Source: Coniferiporia sulphurascens (taxonomy: Eukaryota; Basidiomycota; Agaricomycetes; Hymenochaetales; Hymenochaetaceae). From it: a stretch of DNA of 64,000 nt. Positions 43,901 through 53,669 of this stretch are shown here, piece by piece. The notes under the pieces are model-generated. The model did no database searches, was not told where the DNA came from, and was given only the letters and a program-made list of their open reading frames with translations. Positions within the stretch are counted from its first letter, which is position 1. Every line of letters begins with the position of its first letter. Both the position numbers and the translations under genes were made by a program. The stretch spans positions 1 through 64,000 of the forward strand of contig NBBA01000025.1 of NCBI GenBank assembly GCA_002794785.1. Direction: 5' to 3'.

Positions 43901-43994
43901 CAGAGAGTCCAGACAAGGTCGGGTAGCTGCGACTTCCCCCCACCGACCCCAGTTGCAAAACCGAGATGGTGGTGGTAAGAGGACAAGAAGGATG
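40909..43994 (-). mobile_element. Composite unit: unknown module fused to a LINE 3' end
   Basis: Inserted as one piece into L10 with imperfect 13-bp target repeats (40896-40908 and 43995-44007). Read on the minus strand: a 5' module 43994-42726, then a LINE from the RT C-terminal part (LQAMQNTACRWILG) through RNase H and Cys/His tail to the 3' hairpin (about 40962-40982) and T/A tail. The LINE part has a 300-codon open frame (41861-42763) with FTDGSRIDNKLGS, DAEEFSLA, FFLSDSLTTL and WCPGHLDIPGNEWAD. The arrangement resembles the MINE elements of Magnaporthe, where a foreign sequence is joined to LINE 3' ends of varying length. Confidence 0.8.
42726..43994 (-). repeat. Non-coding 5' module of the composite unit, copy 1
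   Basis: About 1.27 kb, GC-rich with long C and G runs, starting CATCCTTCTTGTCC and ending TTAATTCTGG when read on the minus strand. A second copy is at 54331-56203 (plus). Open frames in it are short and not conserved between copies, so I see no gene. Conserved blocks include GACATGAC near 43660, CCCGAAAGGGTCTCT near 43465, and GGGAATCAACTTAAG near 42990-43004. Confidence 0.75.
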
Positions 43995-45565
43995 GTCTCC
44001 TCAAGGGTGATGGGCCAGTAGGAACACGGCGAAAACGGGTCCTTCTTGTTAGGCTTCCTGAGCATCACTACTTTTGCCGCCTGCCAGCACTCAGGGTGGT
44101 GCCCCAAGCGGAGGCAGTCATTGAAAAGCGTGAGTATCTCATCAGGGTAGGCATCAACCACCCATTTCAGGGGGTGGTAGCCTATTCCTGAGAGGCCTGG
44201 AGCTGACAAGTTGGATGTGTCGGCCAGTGCCCCCGTAAGCTCCGATAGGAGTATGGGCAGGGCAGCTGGTTGAGGTGGTGGCGGCAGGGTAGTGGCCACT
44301 GCCTGTGGTGGGGGGGGTATGAAGAAGGTTTCACGAAAGAGCTCACCTTTCTCGTTGTCCGTTTGGGTGAAGGAGCCATCTCGTCGTTTCAGCGAGGGGA
44401 TGGGGGTGGGTTGGTTGCCGAGGCCATGCTTGGCCCAGTTCCAGATGTTGGAGGAATCCGCTTCCGATGCCTGGTTGGCATAGAACTGCCGTTTGGCCGT
44501 CCTGACACCCCTTTTGAAGGCTCATCTAGCTGAGGAATGCTGGAGGGGGGTGGTGGCCATCGTGATGGCGGATAGGAGGGTCTTGCAGTGGGGTGACCAC
44601 CATGGGACTTCCATTTTCGACAGCTTGGAGAGGCGGGTGAACAGCTGGAGGGCGGCAACCATAGAGTCGATGACCGCCTTTGCTTTGATGTCCAGGGTGT
44701 GGGTGTCGAGCCCCAGGAGATGGAAGGCTGCTTCAAGTAGAGGGAAGGCTATGTCAGCCCATTCCTCCTTGTTGGCTGGTAGCAGCTGGCGTGTCTTTAG
44801 GACTGGAGGGGGGGGGCCGAAATGGCAGTGACCATTGCAGGATAGCATGGTTGGACAGTGGTGATGGGTTGGAGGTAGCCGAGTCTAAAATAGAGTCAGG
44901 GTTGACTGAGGGTGGGGCCCAGATCATGTCAATGGGACACTGATGACAATTGCCATCAGGTCGTGAATCCATGTCAGGAAGGTGGGCAGGTGCTAGGCCA
45001 TGTCCATGGAAGAAGTCATTGAGGGGTTGCACCCCCAAGTCATCTCACCATATGGCTGAGAGTTCAGACCACATGTGGTGGCAATGGTTGAAGTCGCCCA
45101 CCACAAGTATAGTGGTGGCTAGTACCGAGGGGAGTGAGAATAAAAAGGACTCACCTGGGTACTGAGGGGAGGCATTCTCACAGTCTGGGGGGTGCATGCT
45201 GTAGTAGTTGCACACCTGGAGGGTGAGTTGGGAGTGTACCTCCACCATCAGCACGTTGGTGCCGTGAGACACAGCTCCGAGTATCGACCATGAGGTAGGT
45301 GGGAGGGCCCTGGATACATATGTGACTACCCGAGGGCAAACCTCTGGTGGTAGAACAGGTACATAGCCTGGGATGGTAGGGATGTTGAGGACCGGGGTGC
45401 CAGCTGGGTCAGTGAGCAAGGGTTGCAGTCCTATTTGATACCAGGGTGGTTCCTGAATAAGAATTAGGTGCAGTGGGGAGGGGTCAGTTGTGAGGACAGG
45501 AATTAGGGAATGTATCGCCACAAGTGAGCAGGTGGTGTTCCACTGCAAGATAGAGAGCATCTCTA

Positions 45566-46653
45566 TCATATTTCCTCCATCTGGTCATCAGTGGGGTCAG
45601 CAGCAAGGGCCTCTTCAATTTGGTGGTAATGCCTCTTCTTTGGGCAGGCCGGCAGGGTGGTGGGGTGGTCGCCCTTGCAGTTGATGCAGAGGTGGGGGTG
45701 GGGACATGTGTCGCCTTCGGGCACTGTGTTGGTTGCGCAGTGGGCGTATGATTTGCGGTGATTGTGGGTCAAATGGGCACCCATGCAGTCAGTGCAGCAA
45801 GGTTGGGCTCGGCAGCCCTTGGTTCCATGGCCTAAGCCCTGACACCTCTCACATTGAGTGAGGGTGGGGCAGACTGGTGGGACCGAGAGTCGGAGGGTGG
45901 ATCCGAACATCCAGACATGGGGTCTCTTGAGGAGGCATTTGTGTATGGTGCTGTTGGGATCGATGAAGGAGAAGACCACTGGGCACCTGTCAAGTGTCGG
46001 CAGGTGGTCTTCAGTGGTGGCAAAGTGAGGGGTGACTACAAAGTCAAGGTTGTGGAGTGCCGGGTTGTGCCGGATTTCGGCCATGAGGGCCTTCTTGGTG
46101 ATGGTGTGCCCATTCTGGCTGAACAGGAAGTCCCTGCATGGCACCATGGAGATGCGCAGTGTGGACTGGGGGTGGACTCTGGAGGGGGTTAGGGAGAAGG
46201 CAGTCGGGACATTAATGCCTGCTGCGATGCACTCTGTGCGCATATGGGAGGCATAGGCTGAGGAGTGCCAATCAATGATCATTTCTGTAGTCAGGTTAGC
46301 CAAGGAGGGGCATGCCACAAATGTGGTCATGATGTTCCCCTTTATGTTGTAGGAAGAGGAAAGGACTGGGACTTGGTCTGCGGTAGGGAGGGAGGCAAAA
46401 AACTCATGAGATGTCTTTGTCAGAGCCATTGCCAATTTCTGGTTTTTGGCATGAATGCCAATGGTTGGGTGAGGACCAAGGTTGGGTCCTTGGAGTACAT
46501 AGTGGGTGGGGGGGGCACCTTCTGCTGGTGCTTCTTCTTCTTCTGCACTGGGTTGATGACCATTCCAGTGGCTGGGGCCACTGGAGCTGGGTTGGCAGTT
46601 GTCAGGGGGGCTGCTGCTGTGGCCACTTGGGCATAGGAGGTGGGTGGTGCCAT
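45566..46653 (-). pseudogene. LINE ORF1 of L10, C-terminal part
   Basis: An RNA-binding gag-like protein. Frame 45566-46435 holds the central domain and three zinc-knuckle motifs (CERCQGLGHGTKGC; CTDCMGAHLTHNHRKSY, where the last Cys is Tyr; CINCKGDHPTTLPAC) and ends MEEI. A frameshift near 46430 separates it from 46420-46653 (Lys-rich KKKKHQQKVPPPPTMYSKDP). The N-terminal half is cut off by L12. Confidence 0.85.
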
Positions 46654-46716
46654 GATGGCTGCCTTTTTTTTTTTTTTTTTTTAAATTATTCCTGCAGTAT
46701 TACATAATTACAAGCT

Positions 46717-46735
46717 GCCCCCCCGAAGGGGGGGC
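46717..46735 (-). other. Conserved 3'-end hairpin of the LINE
   Basis: Eight G/C pairs (C run 46718-46724 with G run 46728-46734, plus G46717-C46735) closing a 3-base loop, about 35 bases from the tail. The same stem is in all 13 LINE 3' ends in the window; stem length varies slightly but pairing is kept. Probably the RNA structure recognised by the RT. Not a bacterial-type terminator. Confidence 0.7.
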
Positions 46736-48265
46736 CCTAACTACGTAACAACGGAGGCGCCCGTCATTGTGCATCGCACAAAACTGGGCAGGGGCTCTGC
46801 TCCCCTGGGGGCGCTGAAGTGTGAAGAGACCCTATTTAGTTATGGAGAAGAAAGAACTCAAGAAGGAGGGATACATATCACTACGAACAAACCAAGCGGG
46901 TGAGGGCAGGTTAAGTAAGAAGTTTAGAACTGGAAAGGGAGGGTGAGAGCGCCAGTCGAGACGTATCTGTAGGAATTTGAAAGGCTGGCGCTAAACAGAG
47001 GGAAAGGGGGGGAGCGTACCTGCCAGCTCCAAAAGGGCCGGGTCCGAGTCCAGGGTTCATGGTCCAAGCATATGACGCATGTAATCCCATAGGAGGTCCA
47101 GGTCCATATCCTCGTTGGTGGGGTGACCGTCAAGGTCCATCGTGGCAAAGGAGAGCCGGATGGCACCCGCAGTGCAGTTAGAAGGGCAGTTCAAGTGCCC
47201 CGTTAGTTTGAGCCAATGGCGTAGAACTGGGAGGCGGTTTTCATCGGCCCACTCTGAGTGGTGGACTGGGAGAGGGTCACATGGTGGCCACATGTGTCGT
47301 ATCCATGATCGGAAAGTGCTGCAGCCGCCTAGAATGTGGGCGGTCGACTGCGCGGGCCATGGGGGGTGGTTGTGCCATCTGCAGTGTGAAATCAGGCCAT
47401 GCCTGCACCGGTAGGCCGAGTCAAAACTCAGCCAGTAGCCCCTGTAGGGACCCACGCGACAGAGGACTTGTGCTACTGCTGATAGCTCATTATGTGGGTG
47501 GTCGACTGAGTGCATGAGGAGCTTCCTCGGTCATCGTGATGGGAGGCCATGTACTGCCAGGTATTTGTCGGCAGTGGAGGCGAGGGGGCGGGCTAGTGAG
47601 AGCATCCATTGTTCCATTAAGGTGTGAACAGCGACCTCTTTTAGTGCGGAGGTGGATGGTTTGAGATCGGATGGGGGGAGTTCTGTCGCTAGCTTCACTT
47701 CCGTGTCAGCCCATTCATTTCCGGGGATGTCCGAGTGTCCGGGGCACCATATGAAATGGATGGTGAGCTGGGGGTACGAGTCCAGCAGAGTCTCCACACC
47801 CGCTTTCCATATGTGGAGGAGGTGGGCACCAGGGGTGGCGGCCCATGTGTGAAAAAGGTGTAGGGCGGTCAGCGAATCAGACAAGAAGAATATGTCCGAT
47901 GCGACGCGCAGTTGTGCCGGGAGGCGGCGTGCTACCCAGCCAGGGGCTGTTGTGAGTGAGAATTCCTCGGTGTCTGTGGCTGTGGCACAGGTGGGGGATT
48001 CCAGTCGGTGTGACTGGAGTTGGGTGTGGCCCAGCATGGCACAGATGGCCGAGCCCGACTTATTGTCAATGTGGGAGCCATCTGTGAAGACCTGGACATG
48101 GGTGGTGGAGCCGAGTTGGCGAGCGGCCGTTATGAACGCCTTTTGTGTGTCCACGCTAACTGGGGTGACAGGGGTGGTGAAGTGGACCCGACCTTTGGTG
48201 AAGGCCAGGGGGTCCGTCCATGGGGGATGTGTGTATGCAGGGACTTGTTGAACCCAGGGGGCTCG

Positions 48266-48825
48266 TGTTACAATTTTCCTTTACTTCCTCCTCCTGCGCT
48301 GACTCACTTCCTCTTCGTCATCATCAGTCAGCGCAACCCCCCCATTTCTCTGCCTTACTCATCCCTTATTCGCCTTGCGCCATAAGACGCCATGATGACG
48401 CCTTCTTGCACCATCATGACGTGCTTTGCTTACTGATCACCGTACTTGTATTACCAAGGCATTCCCCTGAGTTCCATGACCTTCCATAGTCTGGTAAACA
48501 TACCTAACCAAGTCGCCACAGTAGCAAACACATAGAATAGCATATAAGCATGTAACTTCAGTAGCACAAGCCCTAAGCTTGTGCTCTTTGTTCATACAAG
48601 CCCATTATCTGCTATCACCAGTTTACTGTGTGCCACTTGACCACCAGTTGCTTCGTCGTAACCCAACACGTCCTAAGAAGCCTACCACGTCCACCTCGTC
48701 GATCAGGAAGCCCTGTCGACGATCCCCTTCGACTTACGACATCTAGGAAGCCCCGTTGCCGTACCATCAGTCTCGTCGATCAGGAAGCCCCGACGTCGAT
48801 CACCGCGTAACCGTTGAGCTTAACA
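48266..48825 (+). mobile_element. Solo LTR in LINE L12
   Basis: 560 bp, flanked by GCTCG (48261-48265 and 48826-48830). It contains the TATA box, AAGCTTGTGC block, and three consecutive AGGAAGCCC hairpins at about 48696-48805. The first has a perfect 7-bp stem, TCGTCGA / TCGACGA. Confidence 0.95.
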
Positions 48826-51550
48826 GCTCGGACCTGCAGAGAAAGGGAAAAAGGTCTGTTAGCTATGTTTTTAAAAAGTTTGTGGCCAATAGTATGAGGG
48901 GTGTGCCATAGGCGCAGAGAATGGGTCGTCTTTATATACTCAAAGTAGAAAGAGAGAGGGGGAACAGAGCAAAGAAAATTAGTGGAGTGGGGGGAGGCAC
49001 CTTTAAAGACGCCCAATATCCAGCAGCATGCCGTATTTTGCACGGCCTGTAGGTGGTTTACCAGGGTTTTTTGGCGGCGGCCATGGTACCAGACTGGCGC
49101 TCCCCATGACAGGATGGAGTGGACGCAGGAGGTGTACAGGCAGTGGAGTAGGAGGGCCGATATGCCGCGTTGGGTGTTCCCCAGTATGCGGAGGGTGGCG
49201 AGTGTCGAGAGCCCCTTGGAGCGCATGCGCTCAACATGGGGTTTGAAAGAGAGGCCCAGATCCCACCATATCCCCAACCACCGGAGGGGTATTGAGGGGC
49301 GAATTAGGGTGTTGGGGTCGACCTGGACGCCAGTGGTGTCCCAGCCATCATAGCCAGTGCATCGCTGAGGAGGGTGGAAGTGGAGGCACTCCATCTTGGC
49401 TGCTTTGATGTTGAGACCGATGGTGCCAAATAGGGTGTCGAGTTGCTGGTATGCCCGGGTGAGGGCACAGCAGTTGGATGCCACTGAGGGACCTATGCAT
49501 ATAAGTAAGTGGTCGTCTATGTATGCTAGGGCGGTGGTGCCGGCTTGGTGAAAGCGCTGGAGGACCACCCCTGCGAATATTGTGGACAGGATGGGGGAGA
49601 CTGGTGATCCTTGTGGGGTGCCGAAGTTGGGTTTGGGGGCTGTGGGGAGGGTGGTGCCATCAAATGAGACAGCTACCTGCTGGTCCGTCATGAAGGAGAG
49701 GCACCAGTTGGCCATGTCAGGGGCGCAGCCGAGGTCCAACAGTTATCAGTGAAGGAGGTGAGGGTGTACCGAGTCGAAAAAGCCCTGTATGTTGACCGCG
49801 AGGACCGAGCAGACAAGCCCTTCTGAGTGGGCACGTTCCGCAATCTGTAAAAGGTGTTGGGCGGCATCATAGACCGAATGGCCTTGGCGCCCCCCATATT
49901 GGTTAGGTGGCAGCCAGTCCCTCGTGTTTGCAAGGAACTGGAGCTGGTTAGCGATTATCTTTTCAAGGAGTTTCCCTAAGGTCTCCTCGAGGGTAATGGA
50001 TCGGTATGACTGCGGTGAGAAGGGGTCCTTCTTGTTGGGCTTCCTGAGCATGACTACCTTTGCTGCCCGCCAGCACTCGGGGTGGTGCCCCAAGCGCAGA
50101 CAGTCATTGAGAAGTAGGAGAATCTTGTCGGGGTAGGCCTCCACCACCCATTTCAGGGGGTGGTAACCTATTCCCAAGAGGCCTGGTGCCGACAAGTTGG
50201 ATGTGTCGGCCAGTGCCCCCATAAGCTCCGATAGGAGTATGGGTGGGGCAGCTGGTTGGGTTGGGGGTAGTGGGATGTCGGCTGCTGCCTGGGGTGGGGG
50301 GGGCATGAAGAAAGTTTCTCGAAAAAGCTCACCTTTCTCCACATCCGTCTGGGTGAAGGATCCATCTCATCGCTTCAATGAGGGGATAGGGGTGGGATGG
50401 TTGCCGAGGCCTCGTTTGGCCCAGCTCCAGATGTTGGAGGCGTCCGCTTCTGCTGCCTGGTCCGCATAGAACTGCCGTTTGGCTGTCCTAACACCTCTTT
50501 TGAAGGCATGTCGGGCTGATGAACACTGGAGGGGGGTGGTGGCCGTCTTGATGGCGGATAAGAGCGTCTTGCAGTGGGGGGACCACCATGGGACTTCCGT
50601 TTTTGATGGCTTCAAGAGATGGGTGAACAGTTGAAGGGCGGCGACCATAGAGTCGATGACTGCCTTTGCCTTTGTGTCTAGGGTATGGGTGTCGAGCCCC
50701 GGGAGTAGGAAGGCTTCTTCGAGGAGCAGGAAGGTGATGTTGGTCCATTCCTCCTTGTCGGCTGGTGTCAACCGGCGTGTCTTTAGGACAGGAGGGGGGG
50801 GCCAAGACGGCAGGGACCAGCGCAGAATTGCATGGTCTGACAATGGTGAAGGTTCGGAGGTAGCCAAATCTAGAATAGAGTCGGGGTTGACTGAGGGTGG
50901 GGCCCAGATCATGTCAATGGGGCACCGATGGTGGTTACTGTTGGGCCATGAGTCAGAGTCAGGGAGATGGGCAGGCACCAGGCCGTGCCCATGGAAGAAG
51001 TCATCAAGGGGTTGGGCCCTCAAGTCATCCCATCGTGGAACGGAGAAATCGGACCATGTGTGGTGGTGACGGTTGAAGTCGCCTGCCACAAGTAGCATGG
51101 TGGCTAGCACCGAGGGGAGTGTAAACAGAAATGACTCACCTGGGTACTGGGGGGAGGTGTTCTCTCAGTCCAGTAGGTGCATGCCGTAGTAGTTGCACAC
51201 CCGGAGGGTGAGTTGGGATCGAACTTCCACCGTCAGTACGTCGGTGCCGTGTGAAGCGGCTCCGAGAATCGACCATGAGGTTGGGGGGAGGGCTCTGGAT
51301 ACGTACGTGGCTACTCGAGGGCGAACCTCTGGTGGTAAGACTGGTACGTAGCCCGGTATGGTTGGGACGTTGTTTACCAGGGTGCCGGCTGGGTCAGTGA
51401 GCGAGGGTTGCAGTCCTATTTGGTACCAGGGGGGTTCCTGTATAAGAATTAGGTGTGGGGGGGATGGGTCAGTTGTAAGGACAGTAATGAGGGAATGTAT
51501 CGCCGCTAATGAGCAGGCAGCATTCCACTGCAGGATAGATATTGTATCTA

Positions 51551-51554
51551 TCAT
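51551..51554 (-). promoter_or_regulatory. ATGA overlap of ORF1 stop and ORF2 start
   Basis: The ORF2 ATG and ORF1 TGA share ATGA. The same 4-base overlap is kept at 45566-45569, 56968-56971 and 61477-61480, even where the preceding codon has changed (MEEI versus MEEQ). This fits translation of ORF2 by termination-reinitiation, as known for some other LINEs. Confidence 0.7.
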
Positions 51555-53611
51555 ATTTCCTCCATCTGATCATCGATGGGGTCGGCGGCGAGGGCCTCTT
51601 CAATTTGGTGGTAACGCCTCTTCTTCAGGCAAGCCGGTAGGGTGGCGGGGTGGTCGCCCTTGCAGTTGTTGCATAGGCGAGGGTGGGGACATGTGTCACC
51701 TTCGGGCACTGCATCGGTTGCGCAGTGGGCGCACGATTTGCGGTGATTGCGGGTCAGGTGGGCACCCGTGCAGTCAGCACAGCAGGGTTGGGCTCGGCAG
51801 CCCTTGGTTCCATGGCCTAAGCCCTGACACCTCTCACATTGAGTGAGGGTGGGGCGGACCGGTGGGACCAAGAGTCGGAGGGCGGATCCGAACATCCAGA
51901 CGCAGGGTCTCTTGAGGAGGCATTTGTGTATGGTGCCGTTGGGATTGACAAAGGAGAAGACCACTGGGCACCTGTCGAGTGTCGGCAGGTGGTCCTCAGT
52001 GGCGGCGAAGTGAGGGGTGACTACGAAGTCGAGGTTGCGGAGTGCCGGGTTGTGCCGGATTTCGGCCATGAGGGCCTTCTCGTTAATGGTGTGTCTGTTC
52101 TGGCTGAACAGGAAGTCCCTGCATGGCACCATGGAGATGCGCAGTGTGGACTGGGGGCGGACTCTGGAGGGGGTTAGGGAGAAAGCGGCTGGGACCTTAA
52201 TTCCTGCCACAATGCACTCTGTGCGCATATGGGAAGCATAGGCTGTGGAGTGACGATCAATGATCGTTTCCATGGTCGGGTTAGCAGAGGATGGGCAAGT
52301 CGCAAATGTGGTCACAATGTTCCCCTTTACGTTGTAGGAAGAGGACAGGACCGGGACTTGGTCTGCAGTGGGGAGGGAGGCGAAGAACTCATGGGACATT
52401 TTCATCAGGGCCATTGCTGACTTCTGATTCTCAGCCTGTATGCTGACTGTGGGGGTGAGGACCAAGGTTGGGTCCTTGGTGTACATCGTGGGTGGTGGGG
52501 GCACCTTCCTCTGGCGTTTCTTTTTCTTCTGCACCAGGTTGATGACCGCTCCGGTGACTGGAGCCACTGGAGATGGGTTACTGGTTGTTGGGGGGGCCGC
52601 TGATGTGGCGACTTGCGCATAGGAGGCAGGGGCGGTCTGGGTGACGGCCTGTGTGGTGGGTTGCTGTTGTTGTTGTTGTTGTTGTTGCTGTTGACGAGGG
52701 GCAGGCCTAGAGCTGATGGAGGCCATCTGACATGAAATAGAAGCTACATCAGTGGTCAGGCGCTTGACTGCATCTGTCAGCGCCCTCATTTCTGGGGTCG
52801 CGGGGGCGGTGCCAGTGGTCCTGGGGGTGACCGGGGCCCTTTGGGGGGGGCAAGCTGGGGCGAAGGGTTCTGGGAGGGTGATTACTGCCCCCTCCCTTGC
52901 GAAGTTGTAGGCCATCACCACGTTGCGGTAGATGCTGTGTTGGGGGTCTTTCCTTTCTTGCACAATGTTGGCCAGAGTTTGTTGCACATTCCAGAGGAGG
53001 TTGCCAACGAACTGTGCCGCCTTGATGTCGATGTCAGTGGTGGTGGCGTCCCTGGTGTTCTGGTCGAAGTCGTCCAGGGCGCAGGAGAGGGCATGCATGA
53101 ACCCCGCAGTGTGGGGTTCATGTTGTGTGTGGGTCGGGGGTCCTCTCGGAGTGAGAGGTGACATGGCAGCAGAGGAGCGCTTCCGCCTGAGGCTTGCACC
53201 TCCCACCTGTTGCGGGGGGGTATGGGGGTCGACTGCCATTCCTGGGGCCGTCTCATCGATTTCATTGGAGCCGTGGATCGATCCTACCGAGGCGGCTGGT
53301 GAGCCGGCTCGGGATGCTTGCCTTGACTCCATGCGTGCCTGGGCGGTGAAGTCGTAGGCTGACACCAGTTGGGAGTCACCAATGGCTGGGGAGGGGGCGA
53401 GGATGTCCAGGGAGGAGGTCGGGGCCAGGAGTGGGTTGGTGGTGGGGGTGGTGGGGGCTGTTCCATGAAGGGCGGCAGCAGTGGCACCAGCGGCCGCCCA
53501 GTTGGCGGCGGCTCTGGCAGCCCGTTCGGCAGCGTTGCTGGCTGATGAGGGAGGTGGGAGGGGTTGTTGAGTATGATGTAGAGCATTCCAGTAGTCACTA
53601 GGGTTCGACAT
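51551..53611 (-). CDS. LINE ORF1 protein (gag-like, zinc knuckles), open
   Basis: 686 codons with no stop, starting MSNPSDYWNALHH at 53611. ORF1 proteins of this clade bind element RNA and form the ribonucleoprotein. N-terminal third: Ala-rich then Pro/Ser/Thr-rich low complexity. About residues 185-240: a compact segment (FMHALSCALDDFDQNTRD, AAQFVGNLLWNVQQTLANI). A polyglutamine tract at about residues 307-319, coded by a CAA/CAG repeat. A basic KKKKRQRKVPPPPTMY motif at about 370. The central domain near 400-560 resembles an RRM-like gag core. The C-terminus has CERCQGLGHGTKGC (CX2CX4HX4C), CADCTGAHLTRNHRKSC and CNNCKGDHPATLPAC. It ends MEEI with TGA overlapping the ORF2 ATG. It is the only intact ORF1 in the window. 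Confidence 0.9.
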   Translation of the reverse strand: MSNPSDYWNALHHTQQPLPPPSSASNAAERAARAAANWAAAGATAAALHGTAPTTPTTNPLLAPTSSLDILAPSPAIGDSQLVSAYDFTAQARMESRQASRAGSPAASVGSIHGSNEIDETAPGMAVDPHTPPQQVGGASLRRKRSSAAMSPLTPRGPPTHTQHEPHTAGFMHALSCALDDFDQNTRDATTTDIDIKAAQFVGNLLWNVQQTLANIVQERKDPQHSIYRNVVMAYNFAREGAVITLPEPFAPACPPQRAPVTPRTTGTAPATPEMRALTDAVKRLTTDVASISCQMASISSRPAPRQQQQQQQQQQQPTTQAVTQTAPASYAQVATSAAPPTTSNPSPVAPVTGAVINLVQKKKKRQRKVPPPPTMYTKDPTLVLTPTVSIQAENQKSAMALMKMSHEFFASLPTADQVPVLSSSYNVKGNIVTTFATCPSSANPTMETIIDRHSTAYASHMRTECIVAGIKVPAAFSLTPSRVRPQSTLRISMVPCRDFLFSQNRHTINEKALMAEIRHNPALRNLDFVVTPHFAATEDHLPTLDRCPVVFSFVNPNGTIHKCLLKRPCVWMFGSALRLLVPPVRPTLTQCERCQGLGHGTKGCRAQPCCADCTGAHLTRNHRKSCAHCATDAVPEGDTCPHPRLCNNCKGDHPATLPACLKKRRYHQIEEALAADPIDDQMEEI

Positions 53612-53669
53612 GGGGGAGTTTTAGCTGCCCGCACTAGTTGATGGTGGTGGTTACTGGTCAAGAAGGATG

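Larger units (their letters stand above)
38218..45569 (-). pseudogene. LINE ORF2 of L10, complete in extent, broken
   Basis: ATG at 45569 overlaps the ORF1 stop (ATGA). Endonuclease frames 45045-45569 (ILQWNTTCSLVAIHSL, ILIQEPPWYQIGLQP), then 44754-45038 and 44522-44848 (IDMIWAPPSVNPDSILD, SNHAIL instead of SDHAIL). The RT N-terminus is at 43995-44299, split by the composite, and continues at 40421-40908. The RT C-terminus and RNase H N-terminus are at 39150-39929 (VFTDGSHIDNKLGLAIC), RNase H C-terminus at 38749-39240 (WCPGHSDIPSNEWAD), and the Cys/His tail at 38275-38733. HQQLL has CAA codons. Multiple frameshifts and stops make it inactive. Confidence 0.85.
37889..46662 (-). mobile_element. 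Long minus-strand LINE copy L10 with two nested inserts
   Basis: From its 3' tail (37889) through the hairpin near 37943-37965, ORF2, and ORF1 up to 46662, where the tail of L12 begins. Nested: the 258-bp insert 40169-40426 in the RT, and the composite unit 40909-43994 in the RT N-terminus with imperfect 13-bp repeats GTCTCCTTGAGGG / GTCTCCTCAAGGG. Across the composite the protein reads ITLEETLGKL, confirming one LINE on both sides. Confidence 0.9.
46991..51554 (-). pseudogene. LINE ORF2 of L12 (endonuclease-RT-RNase H), three early stops plus LTR
   Basis: Full extent in one copy. Endonuclease 51165-51554 (ILQWNAACSLAAIHSL, ILIQEPPWYQIGLQP) and, after a TGA at 51165-51167, 50367-51110 (GDFNRHHHTW, IDMIWAP, SDHAILRWSLP). 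After a CGA-to-TGA at 50367-50369: linker and RT N-terminus 49746-50342 (KWVVEAYPDKILLL, YRSITLEETLGKLLEK). After the shared TGA at 49746-49748: RT 48826-49739 (PQGSPVSPILSTIF, AYIDDHLL). The solo LTR splits VRAP. RNase H 47531-48154 (FTDGSHIDNKSGS, DTEEFSLT, FFLSDSLTAL, WCPGHSDIPGNEWAD), then a TGA (LPSR*), then the Cys/His tail 47057-47515. Stops apart, all catalytic residues are present. Confidence 0.9.
46663..53669 (-). mobile_element. Full-length Tad1-like LINE L12 with a nested solo LTR
   Basis: The only copy with a 5' end: about 6.4 kb without the LTR. 3' tail is a T run from 46663; 3' hairpin 46717-46735; ORF2 46991-51554; ORF1 51551-53611; 5' UTR 53612-53669 beginning CATCCTTCTTGACC on the minus strand. 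A solo LTR lies at 48266-48825. It was inserted into ORF1 of L10 on the left; the right flank is an unrelated plus-strand LINE and I find no matching target repeat. Confidence 0.9.

Noticed and set aside
48696..48805. Regularly spaced AGGAAGCCC repeats suggesting a CRISPR-like array
   Set aside because: There are only three imperfect units inside an LTR, repeated in every LTR of the family, in a eukaryotic context. Better explained as LTR RNA structure.
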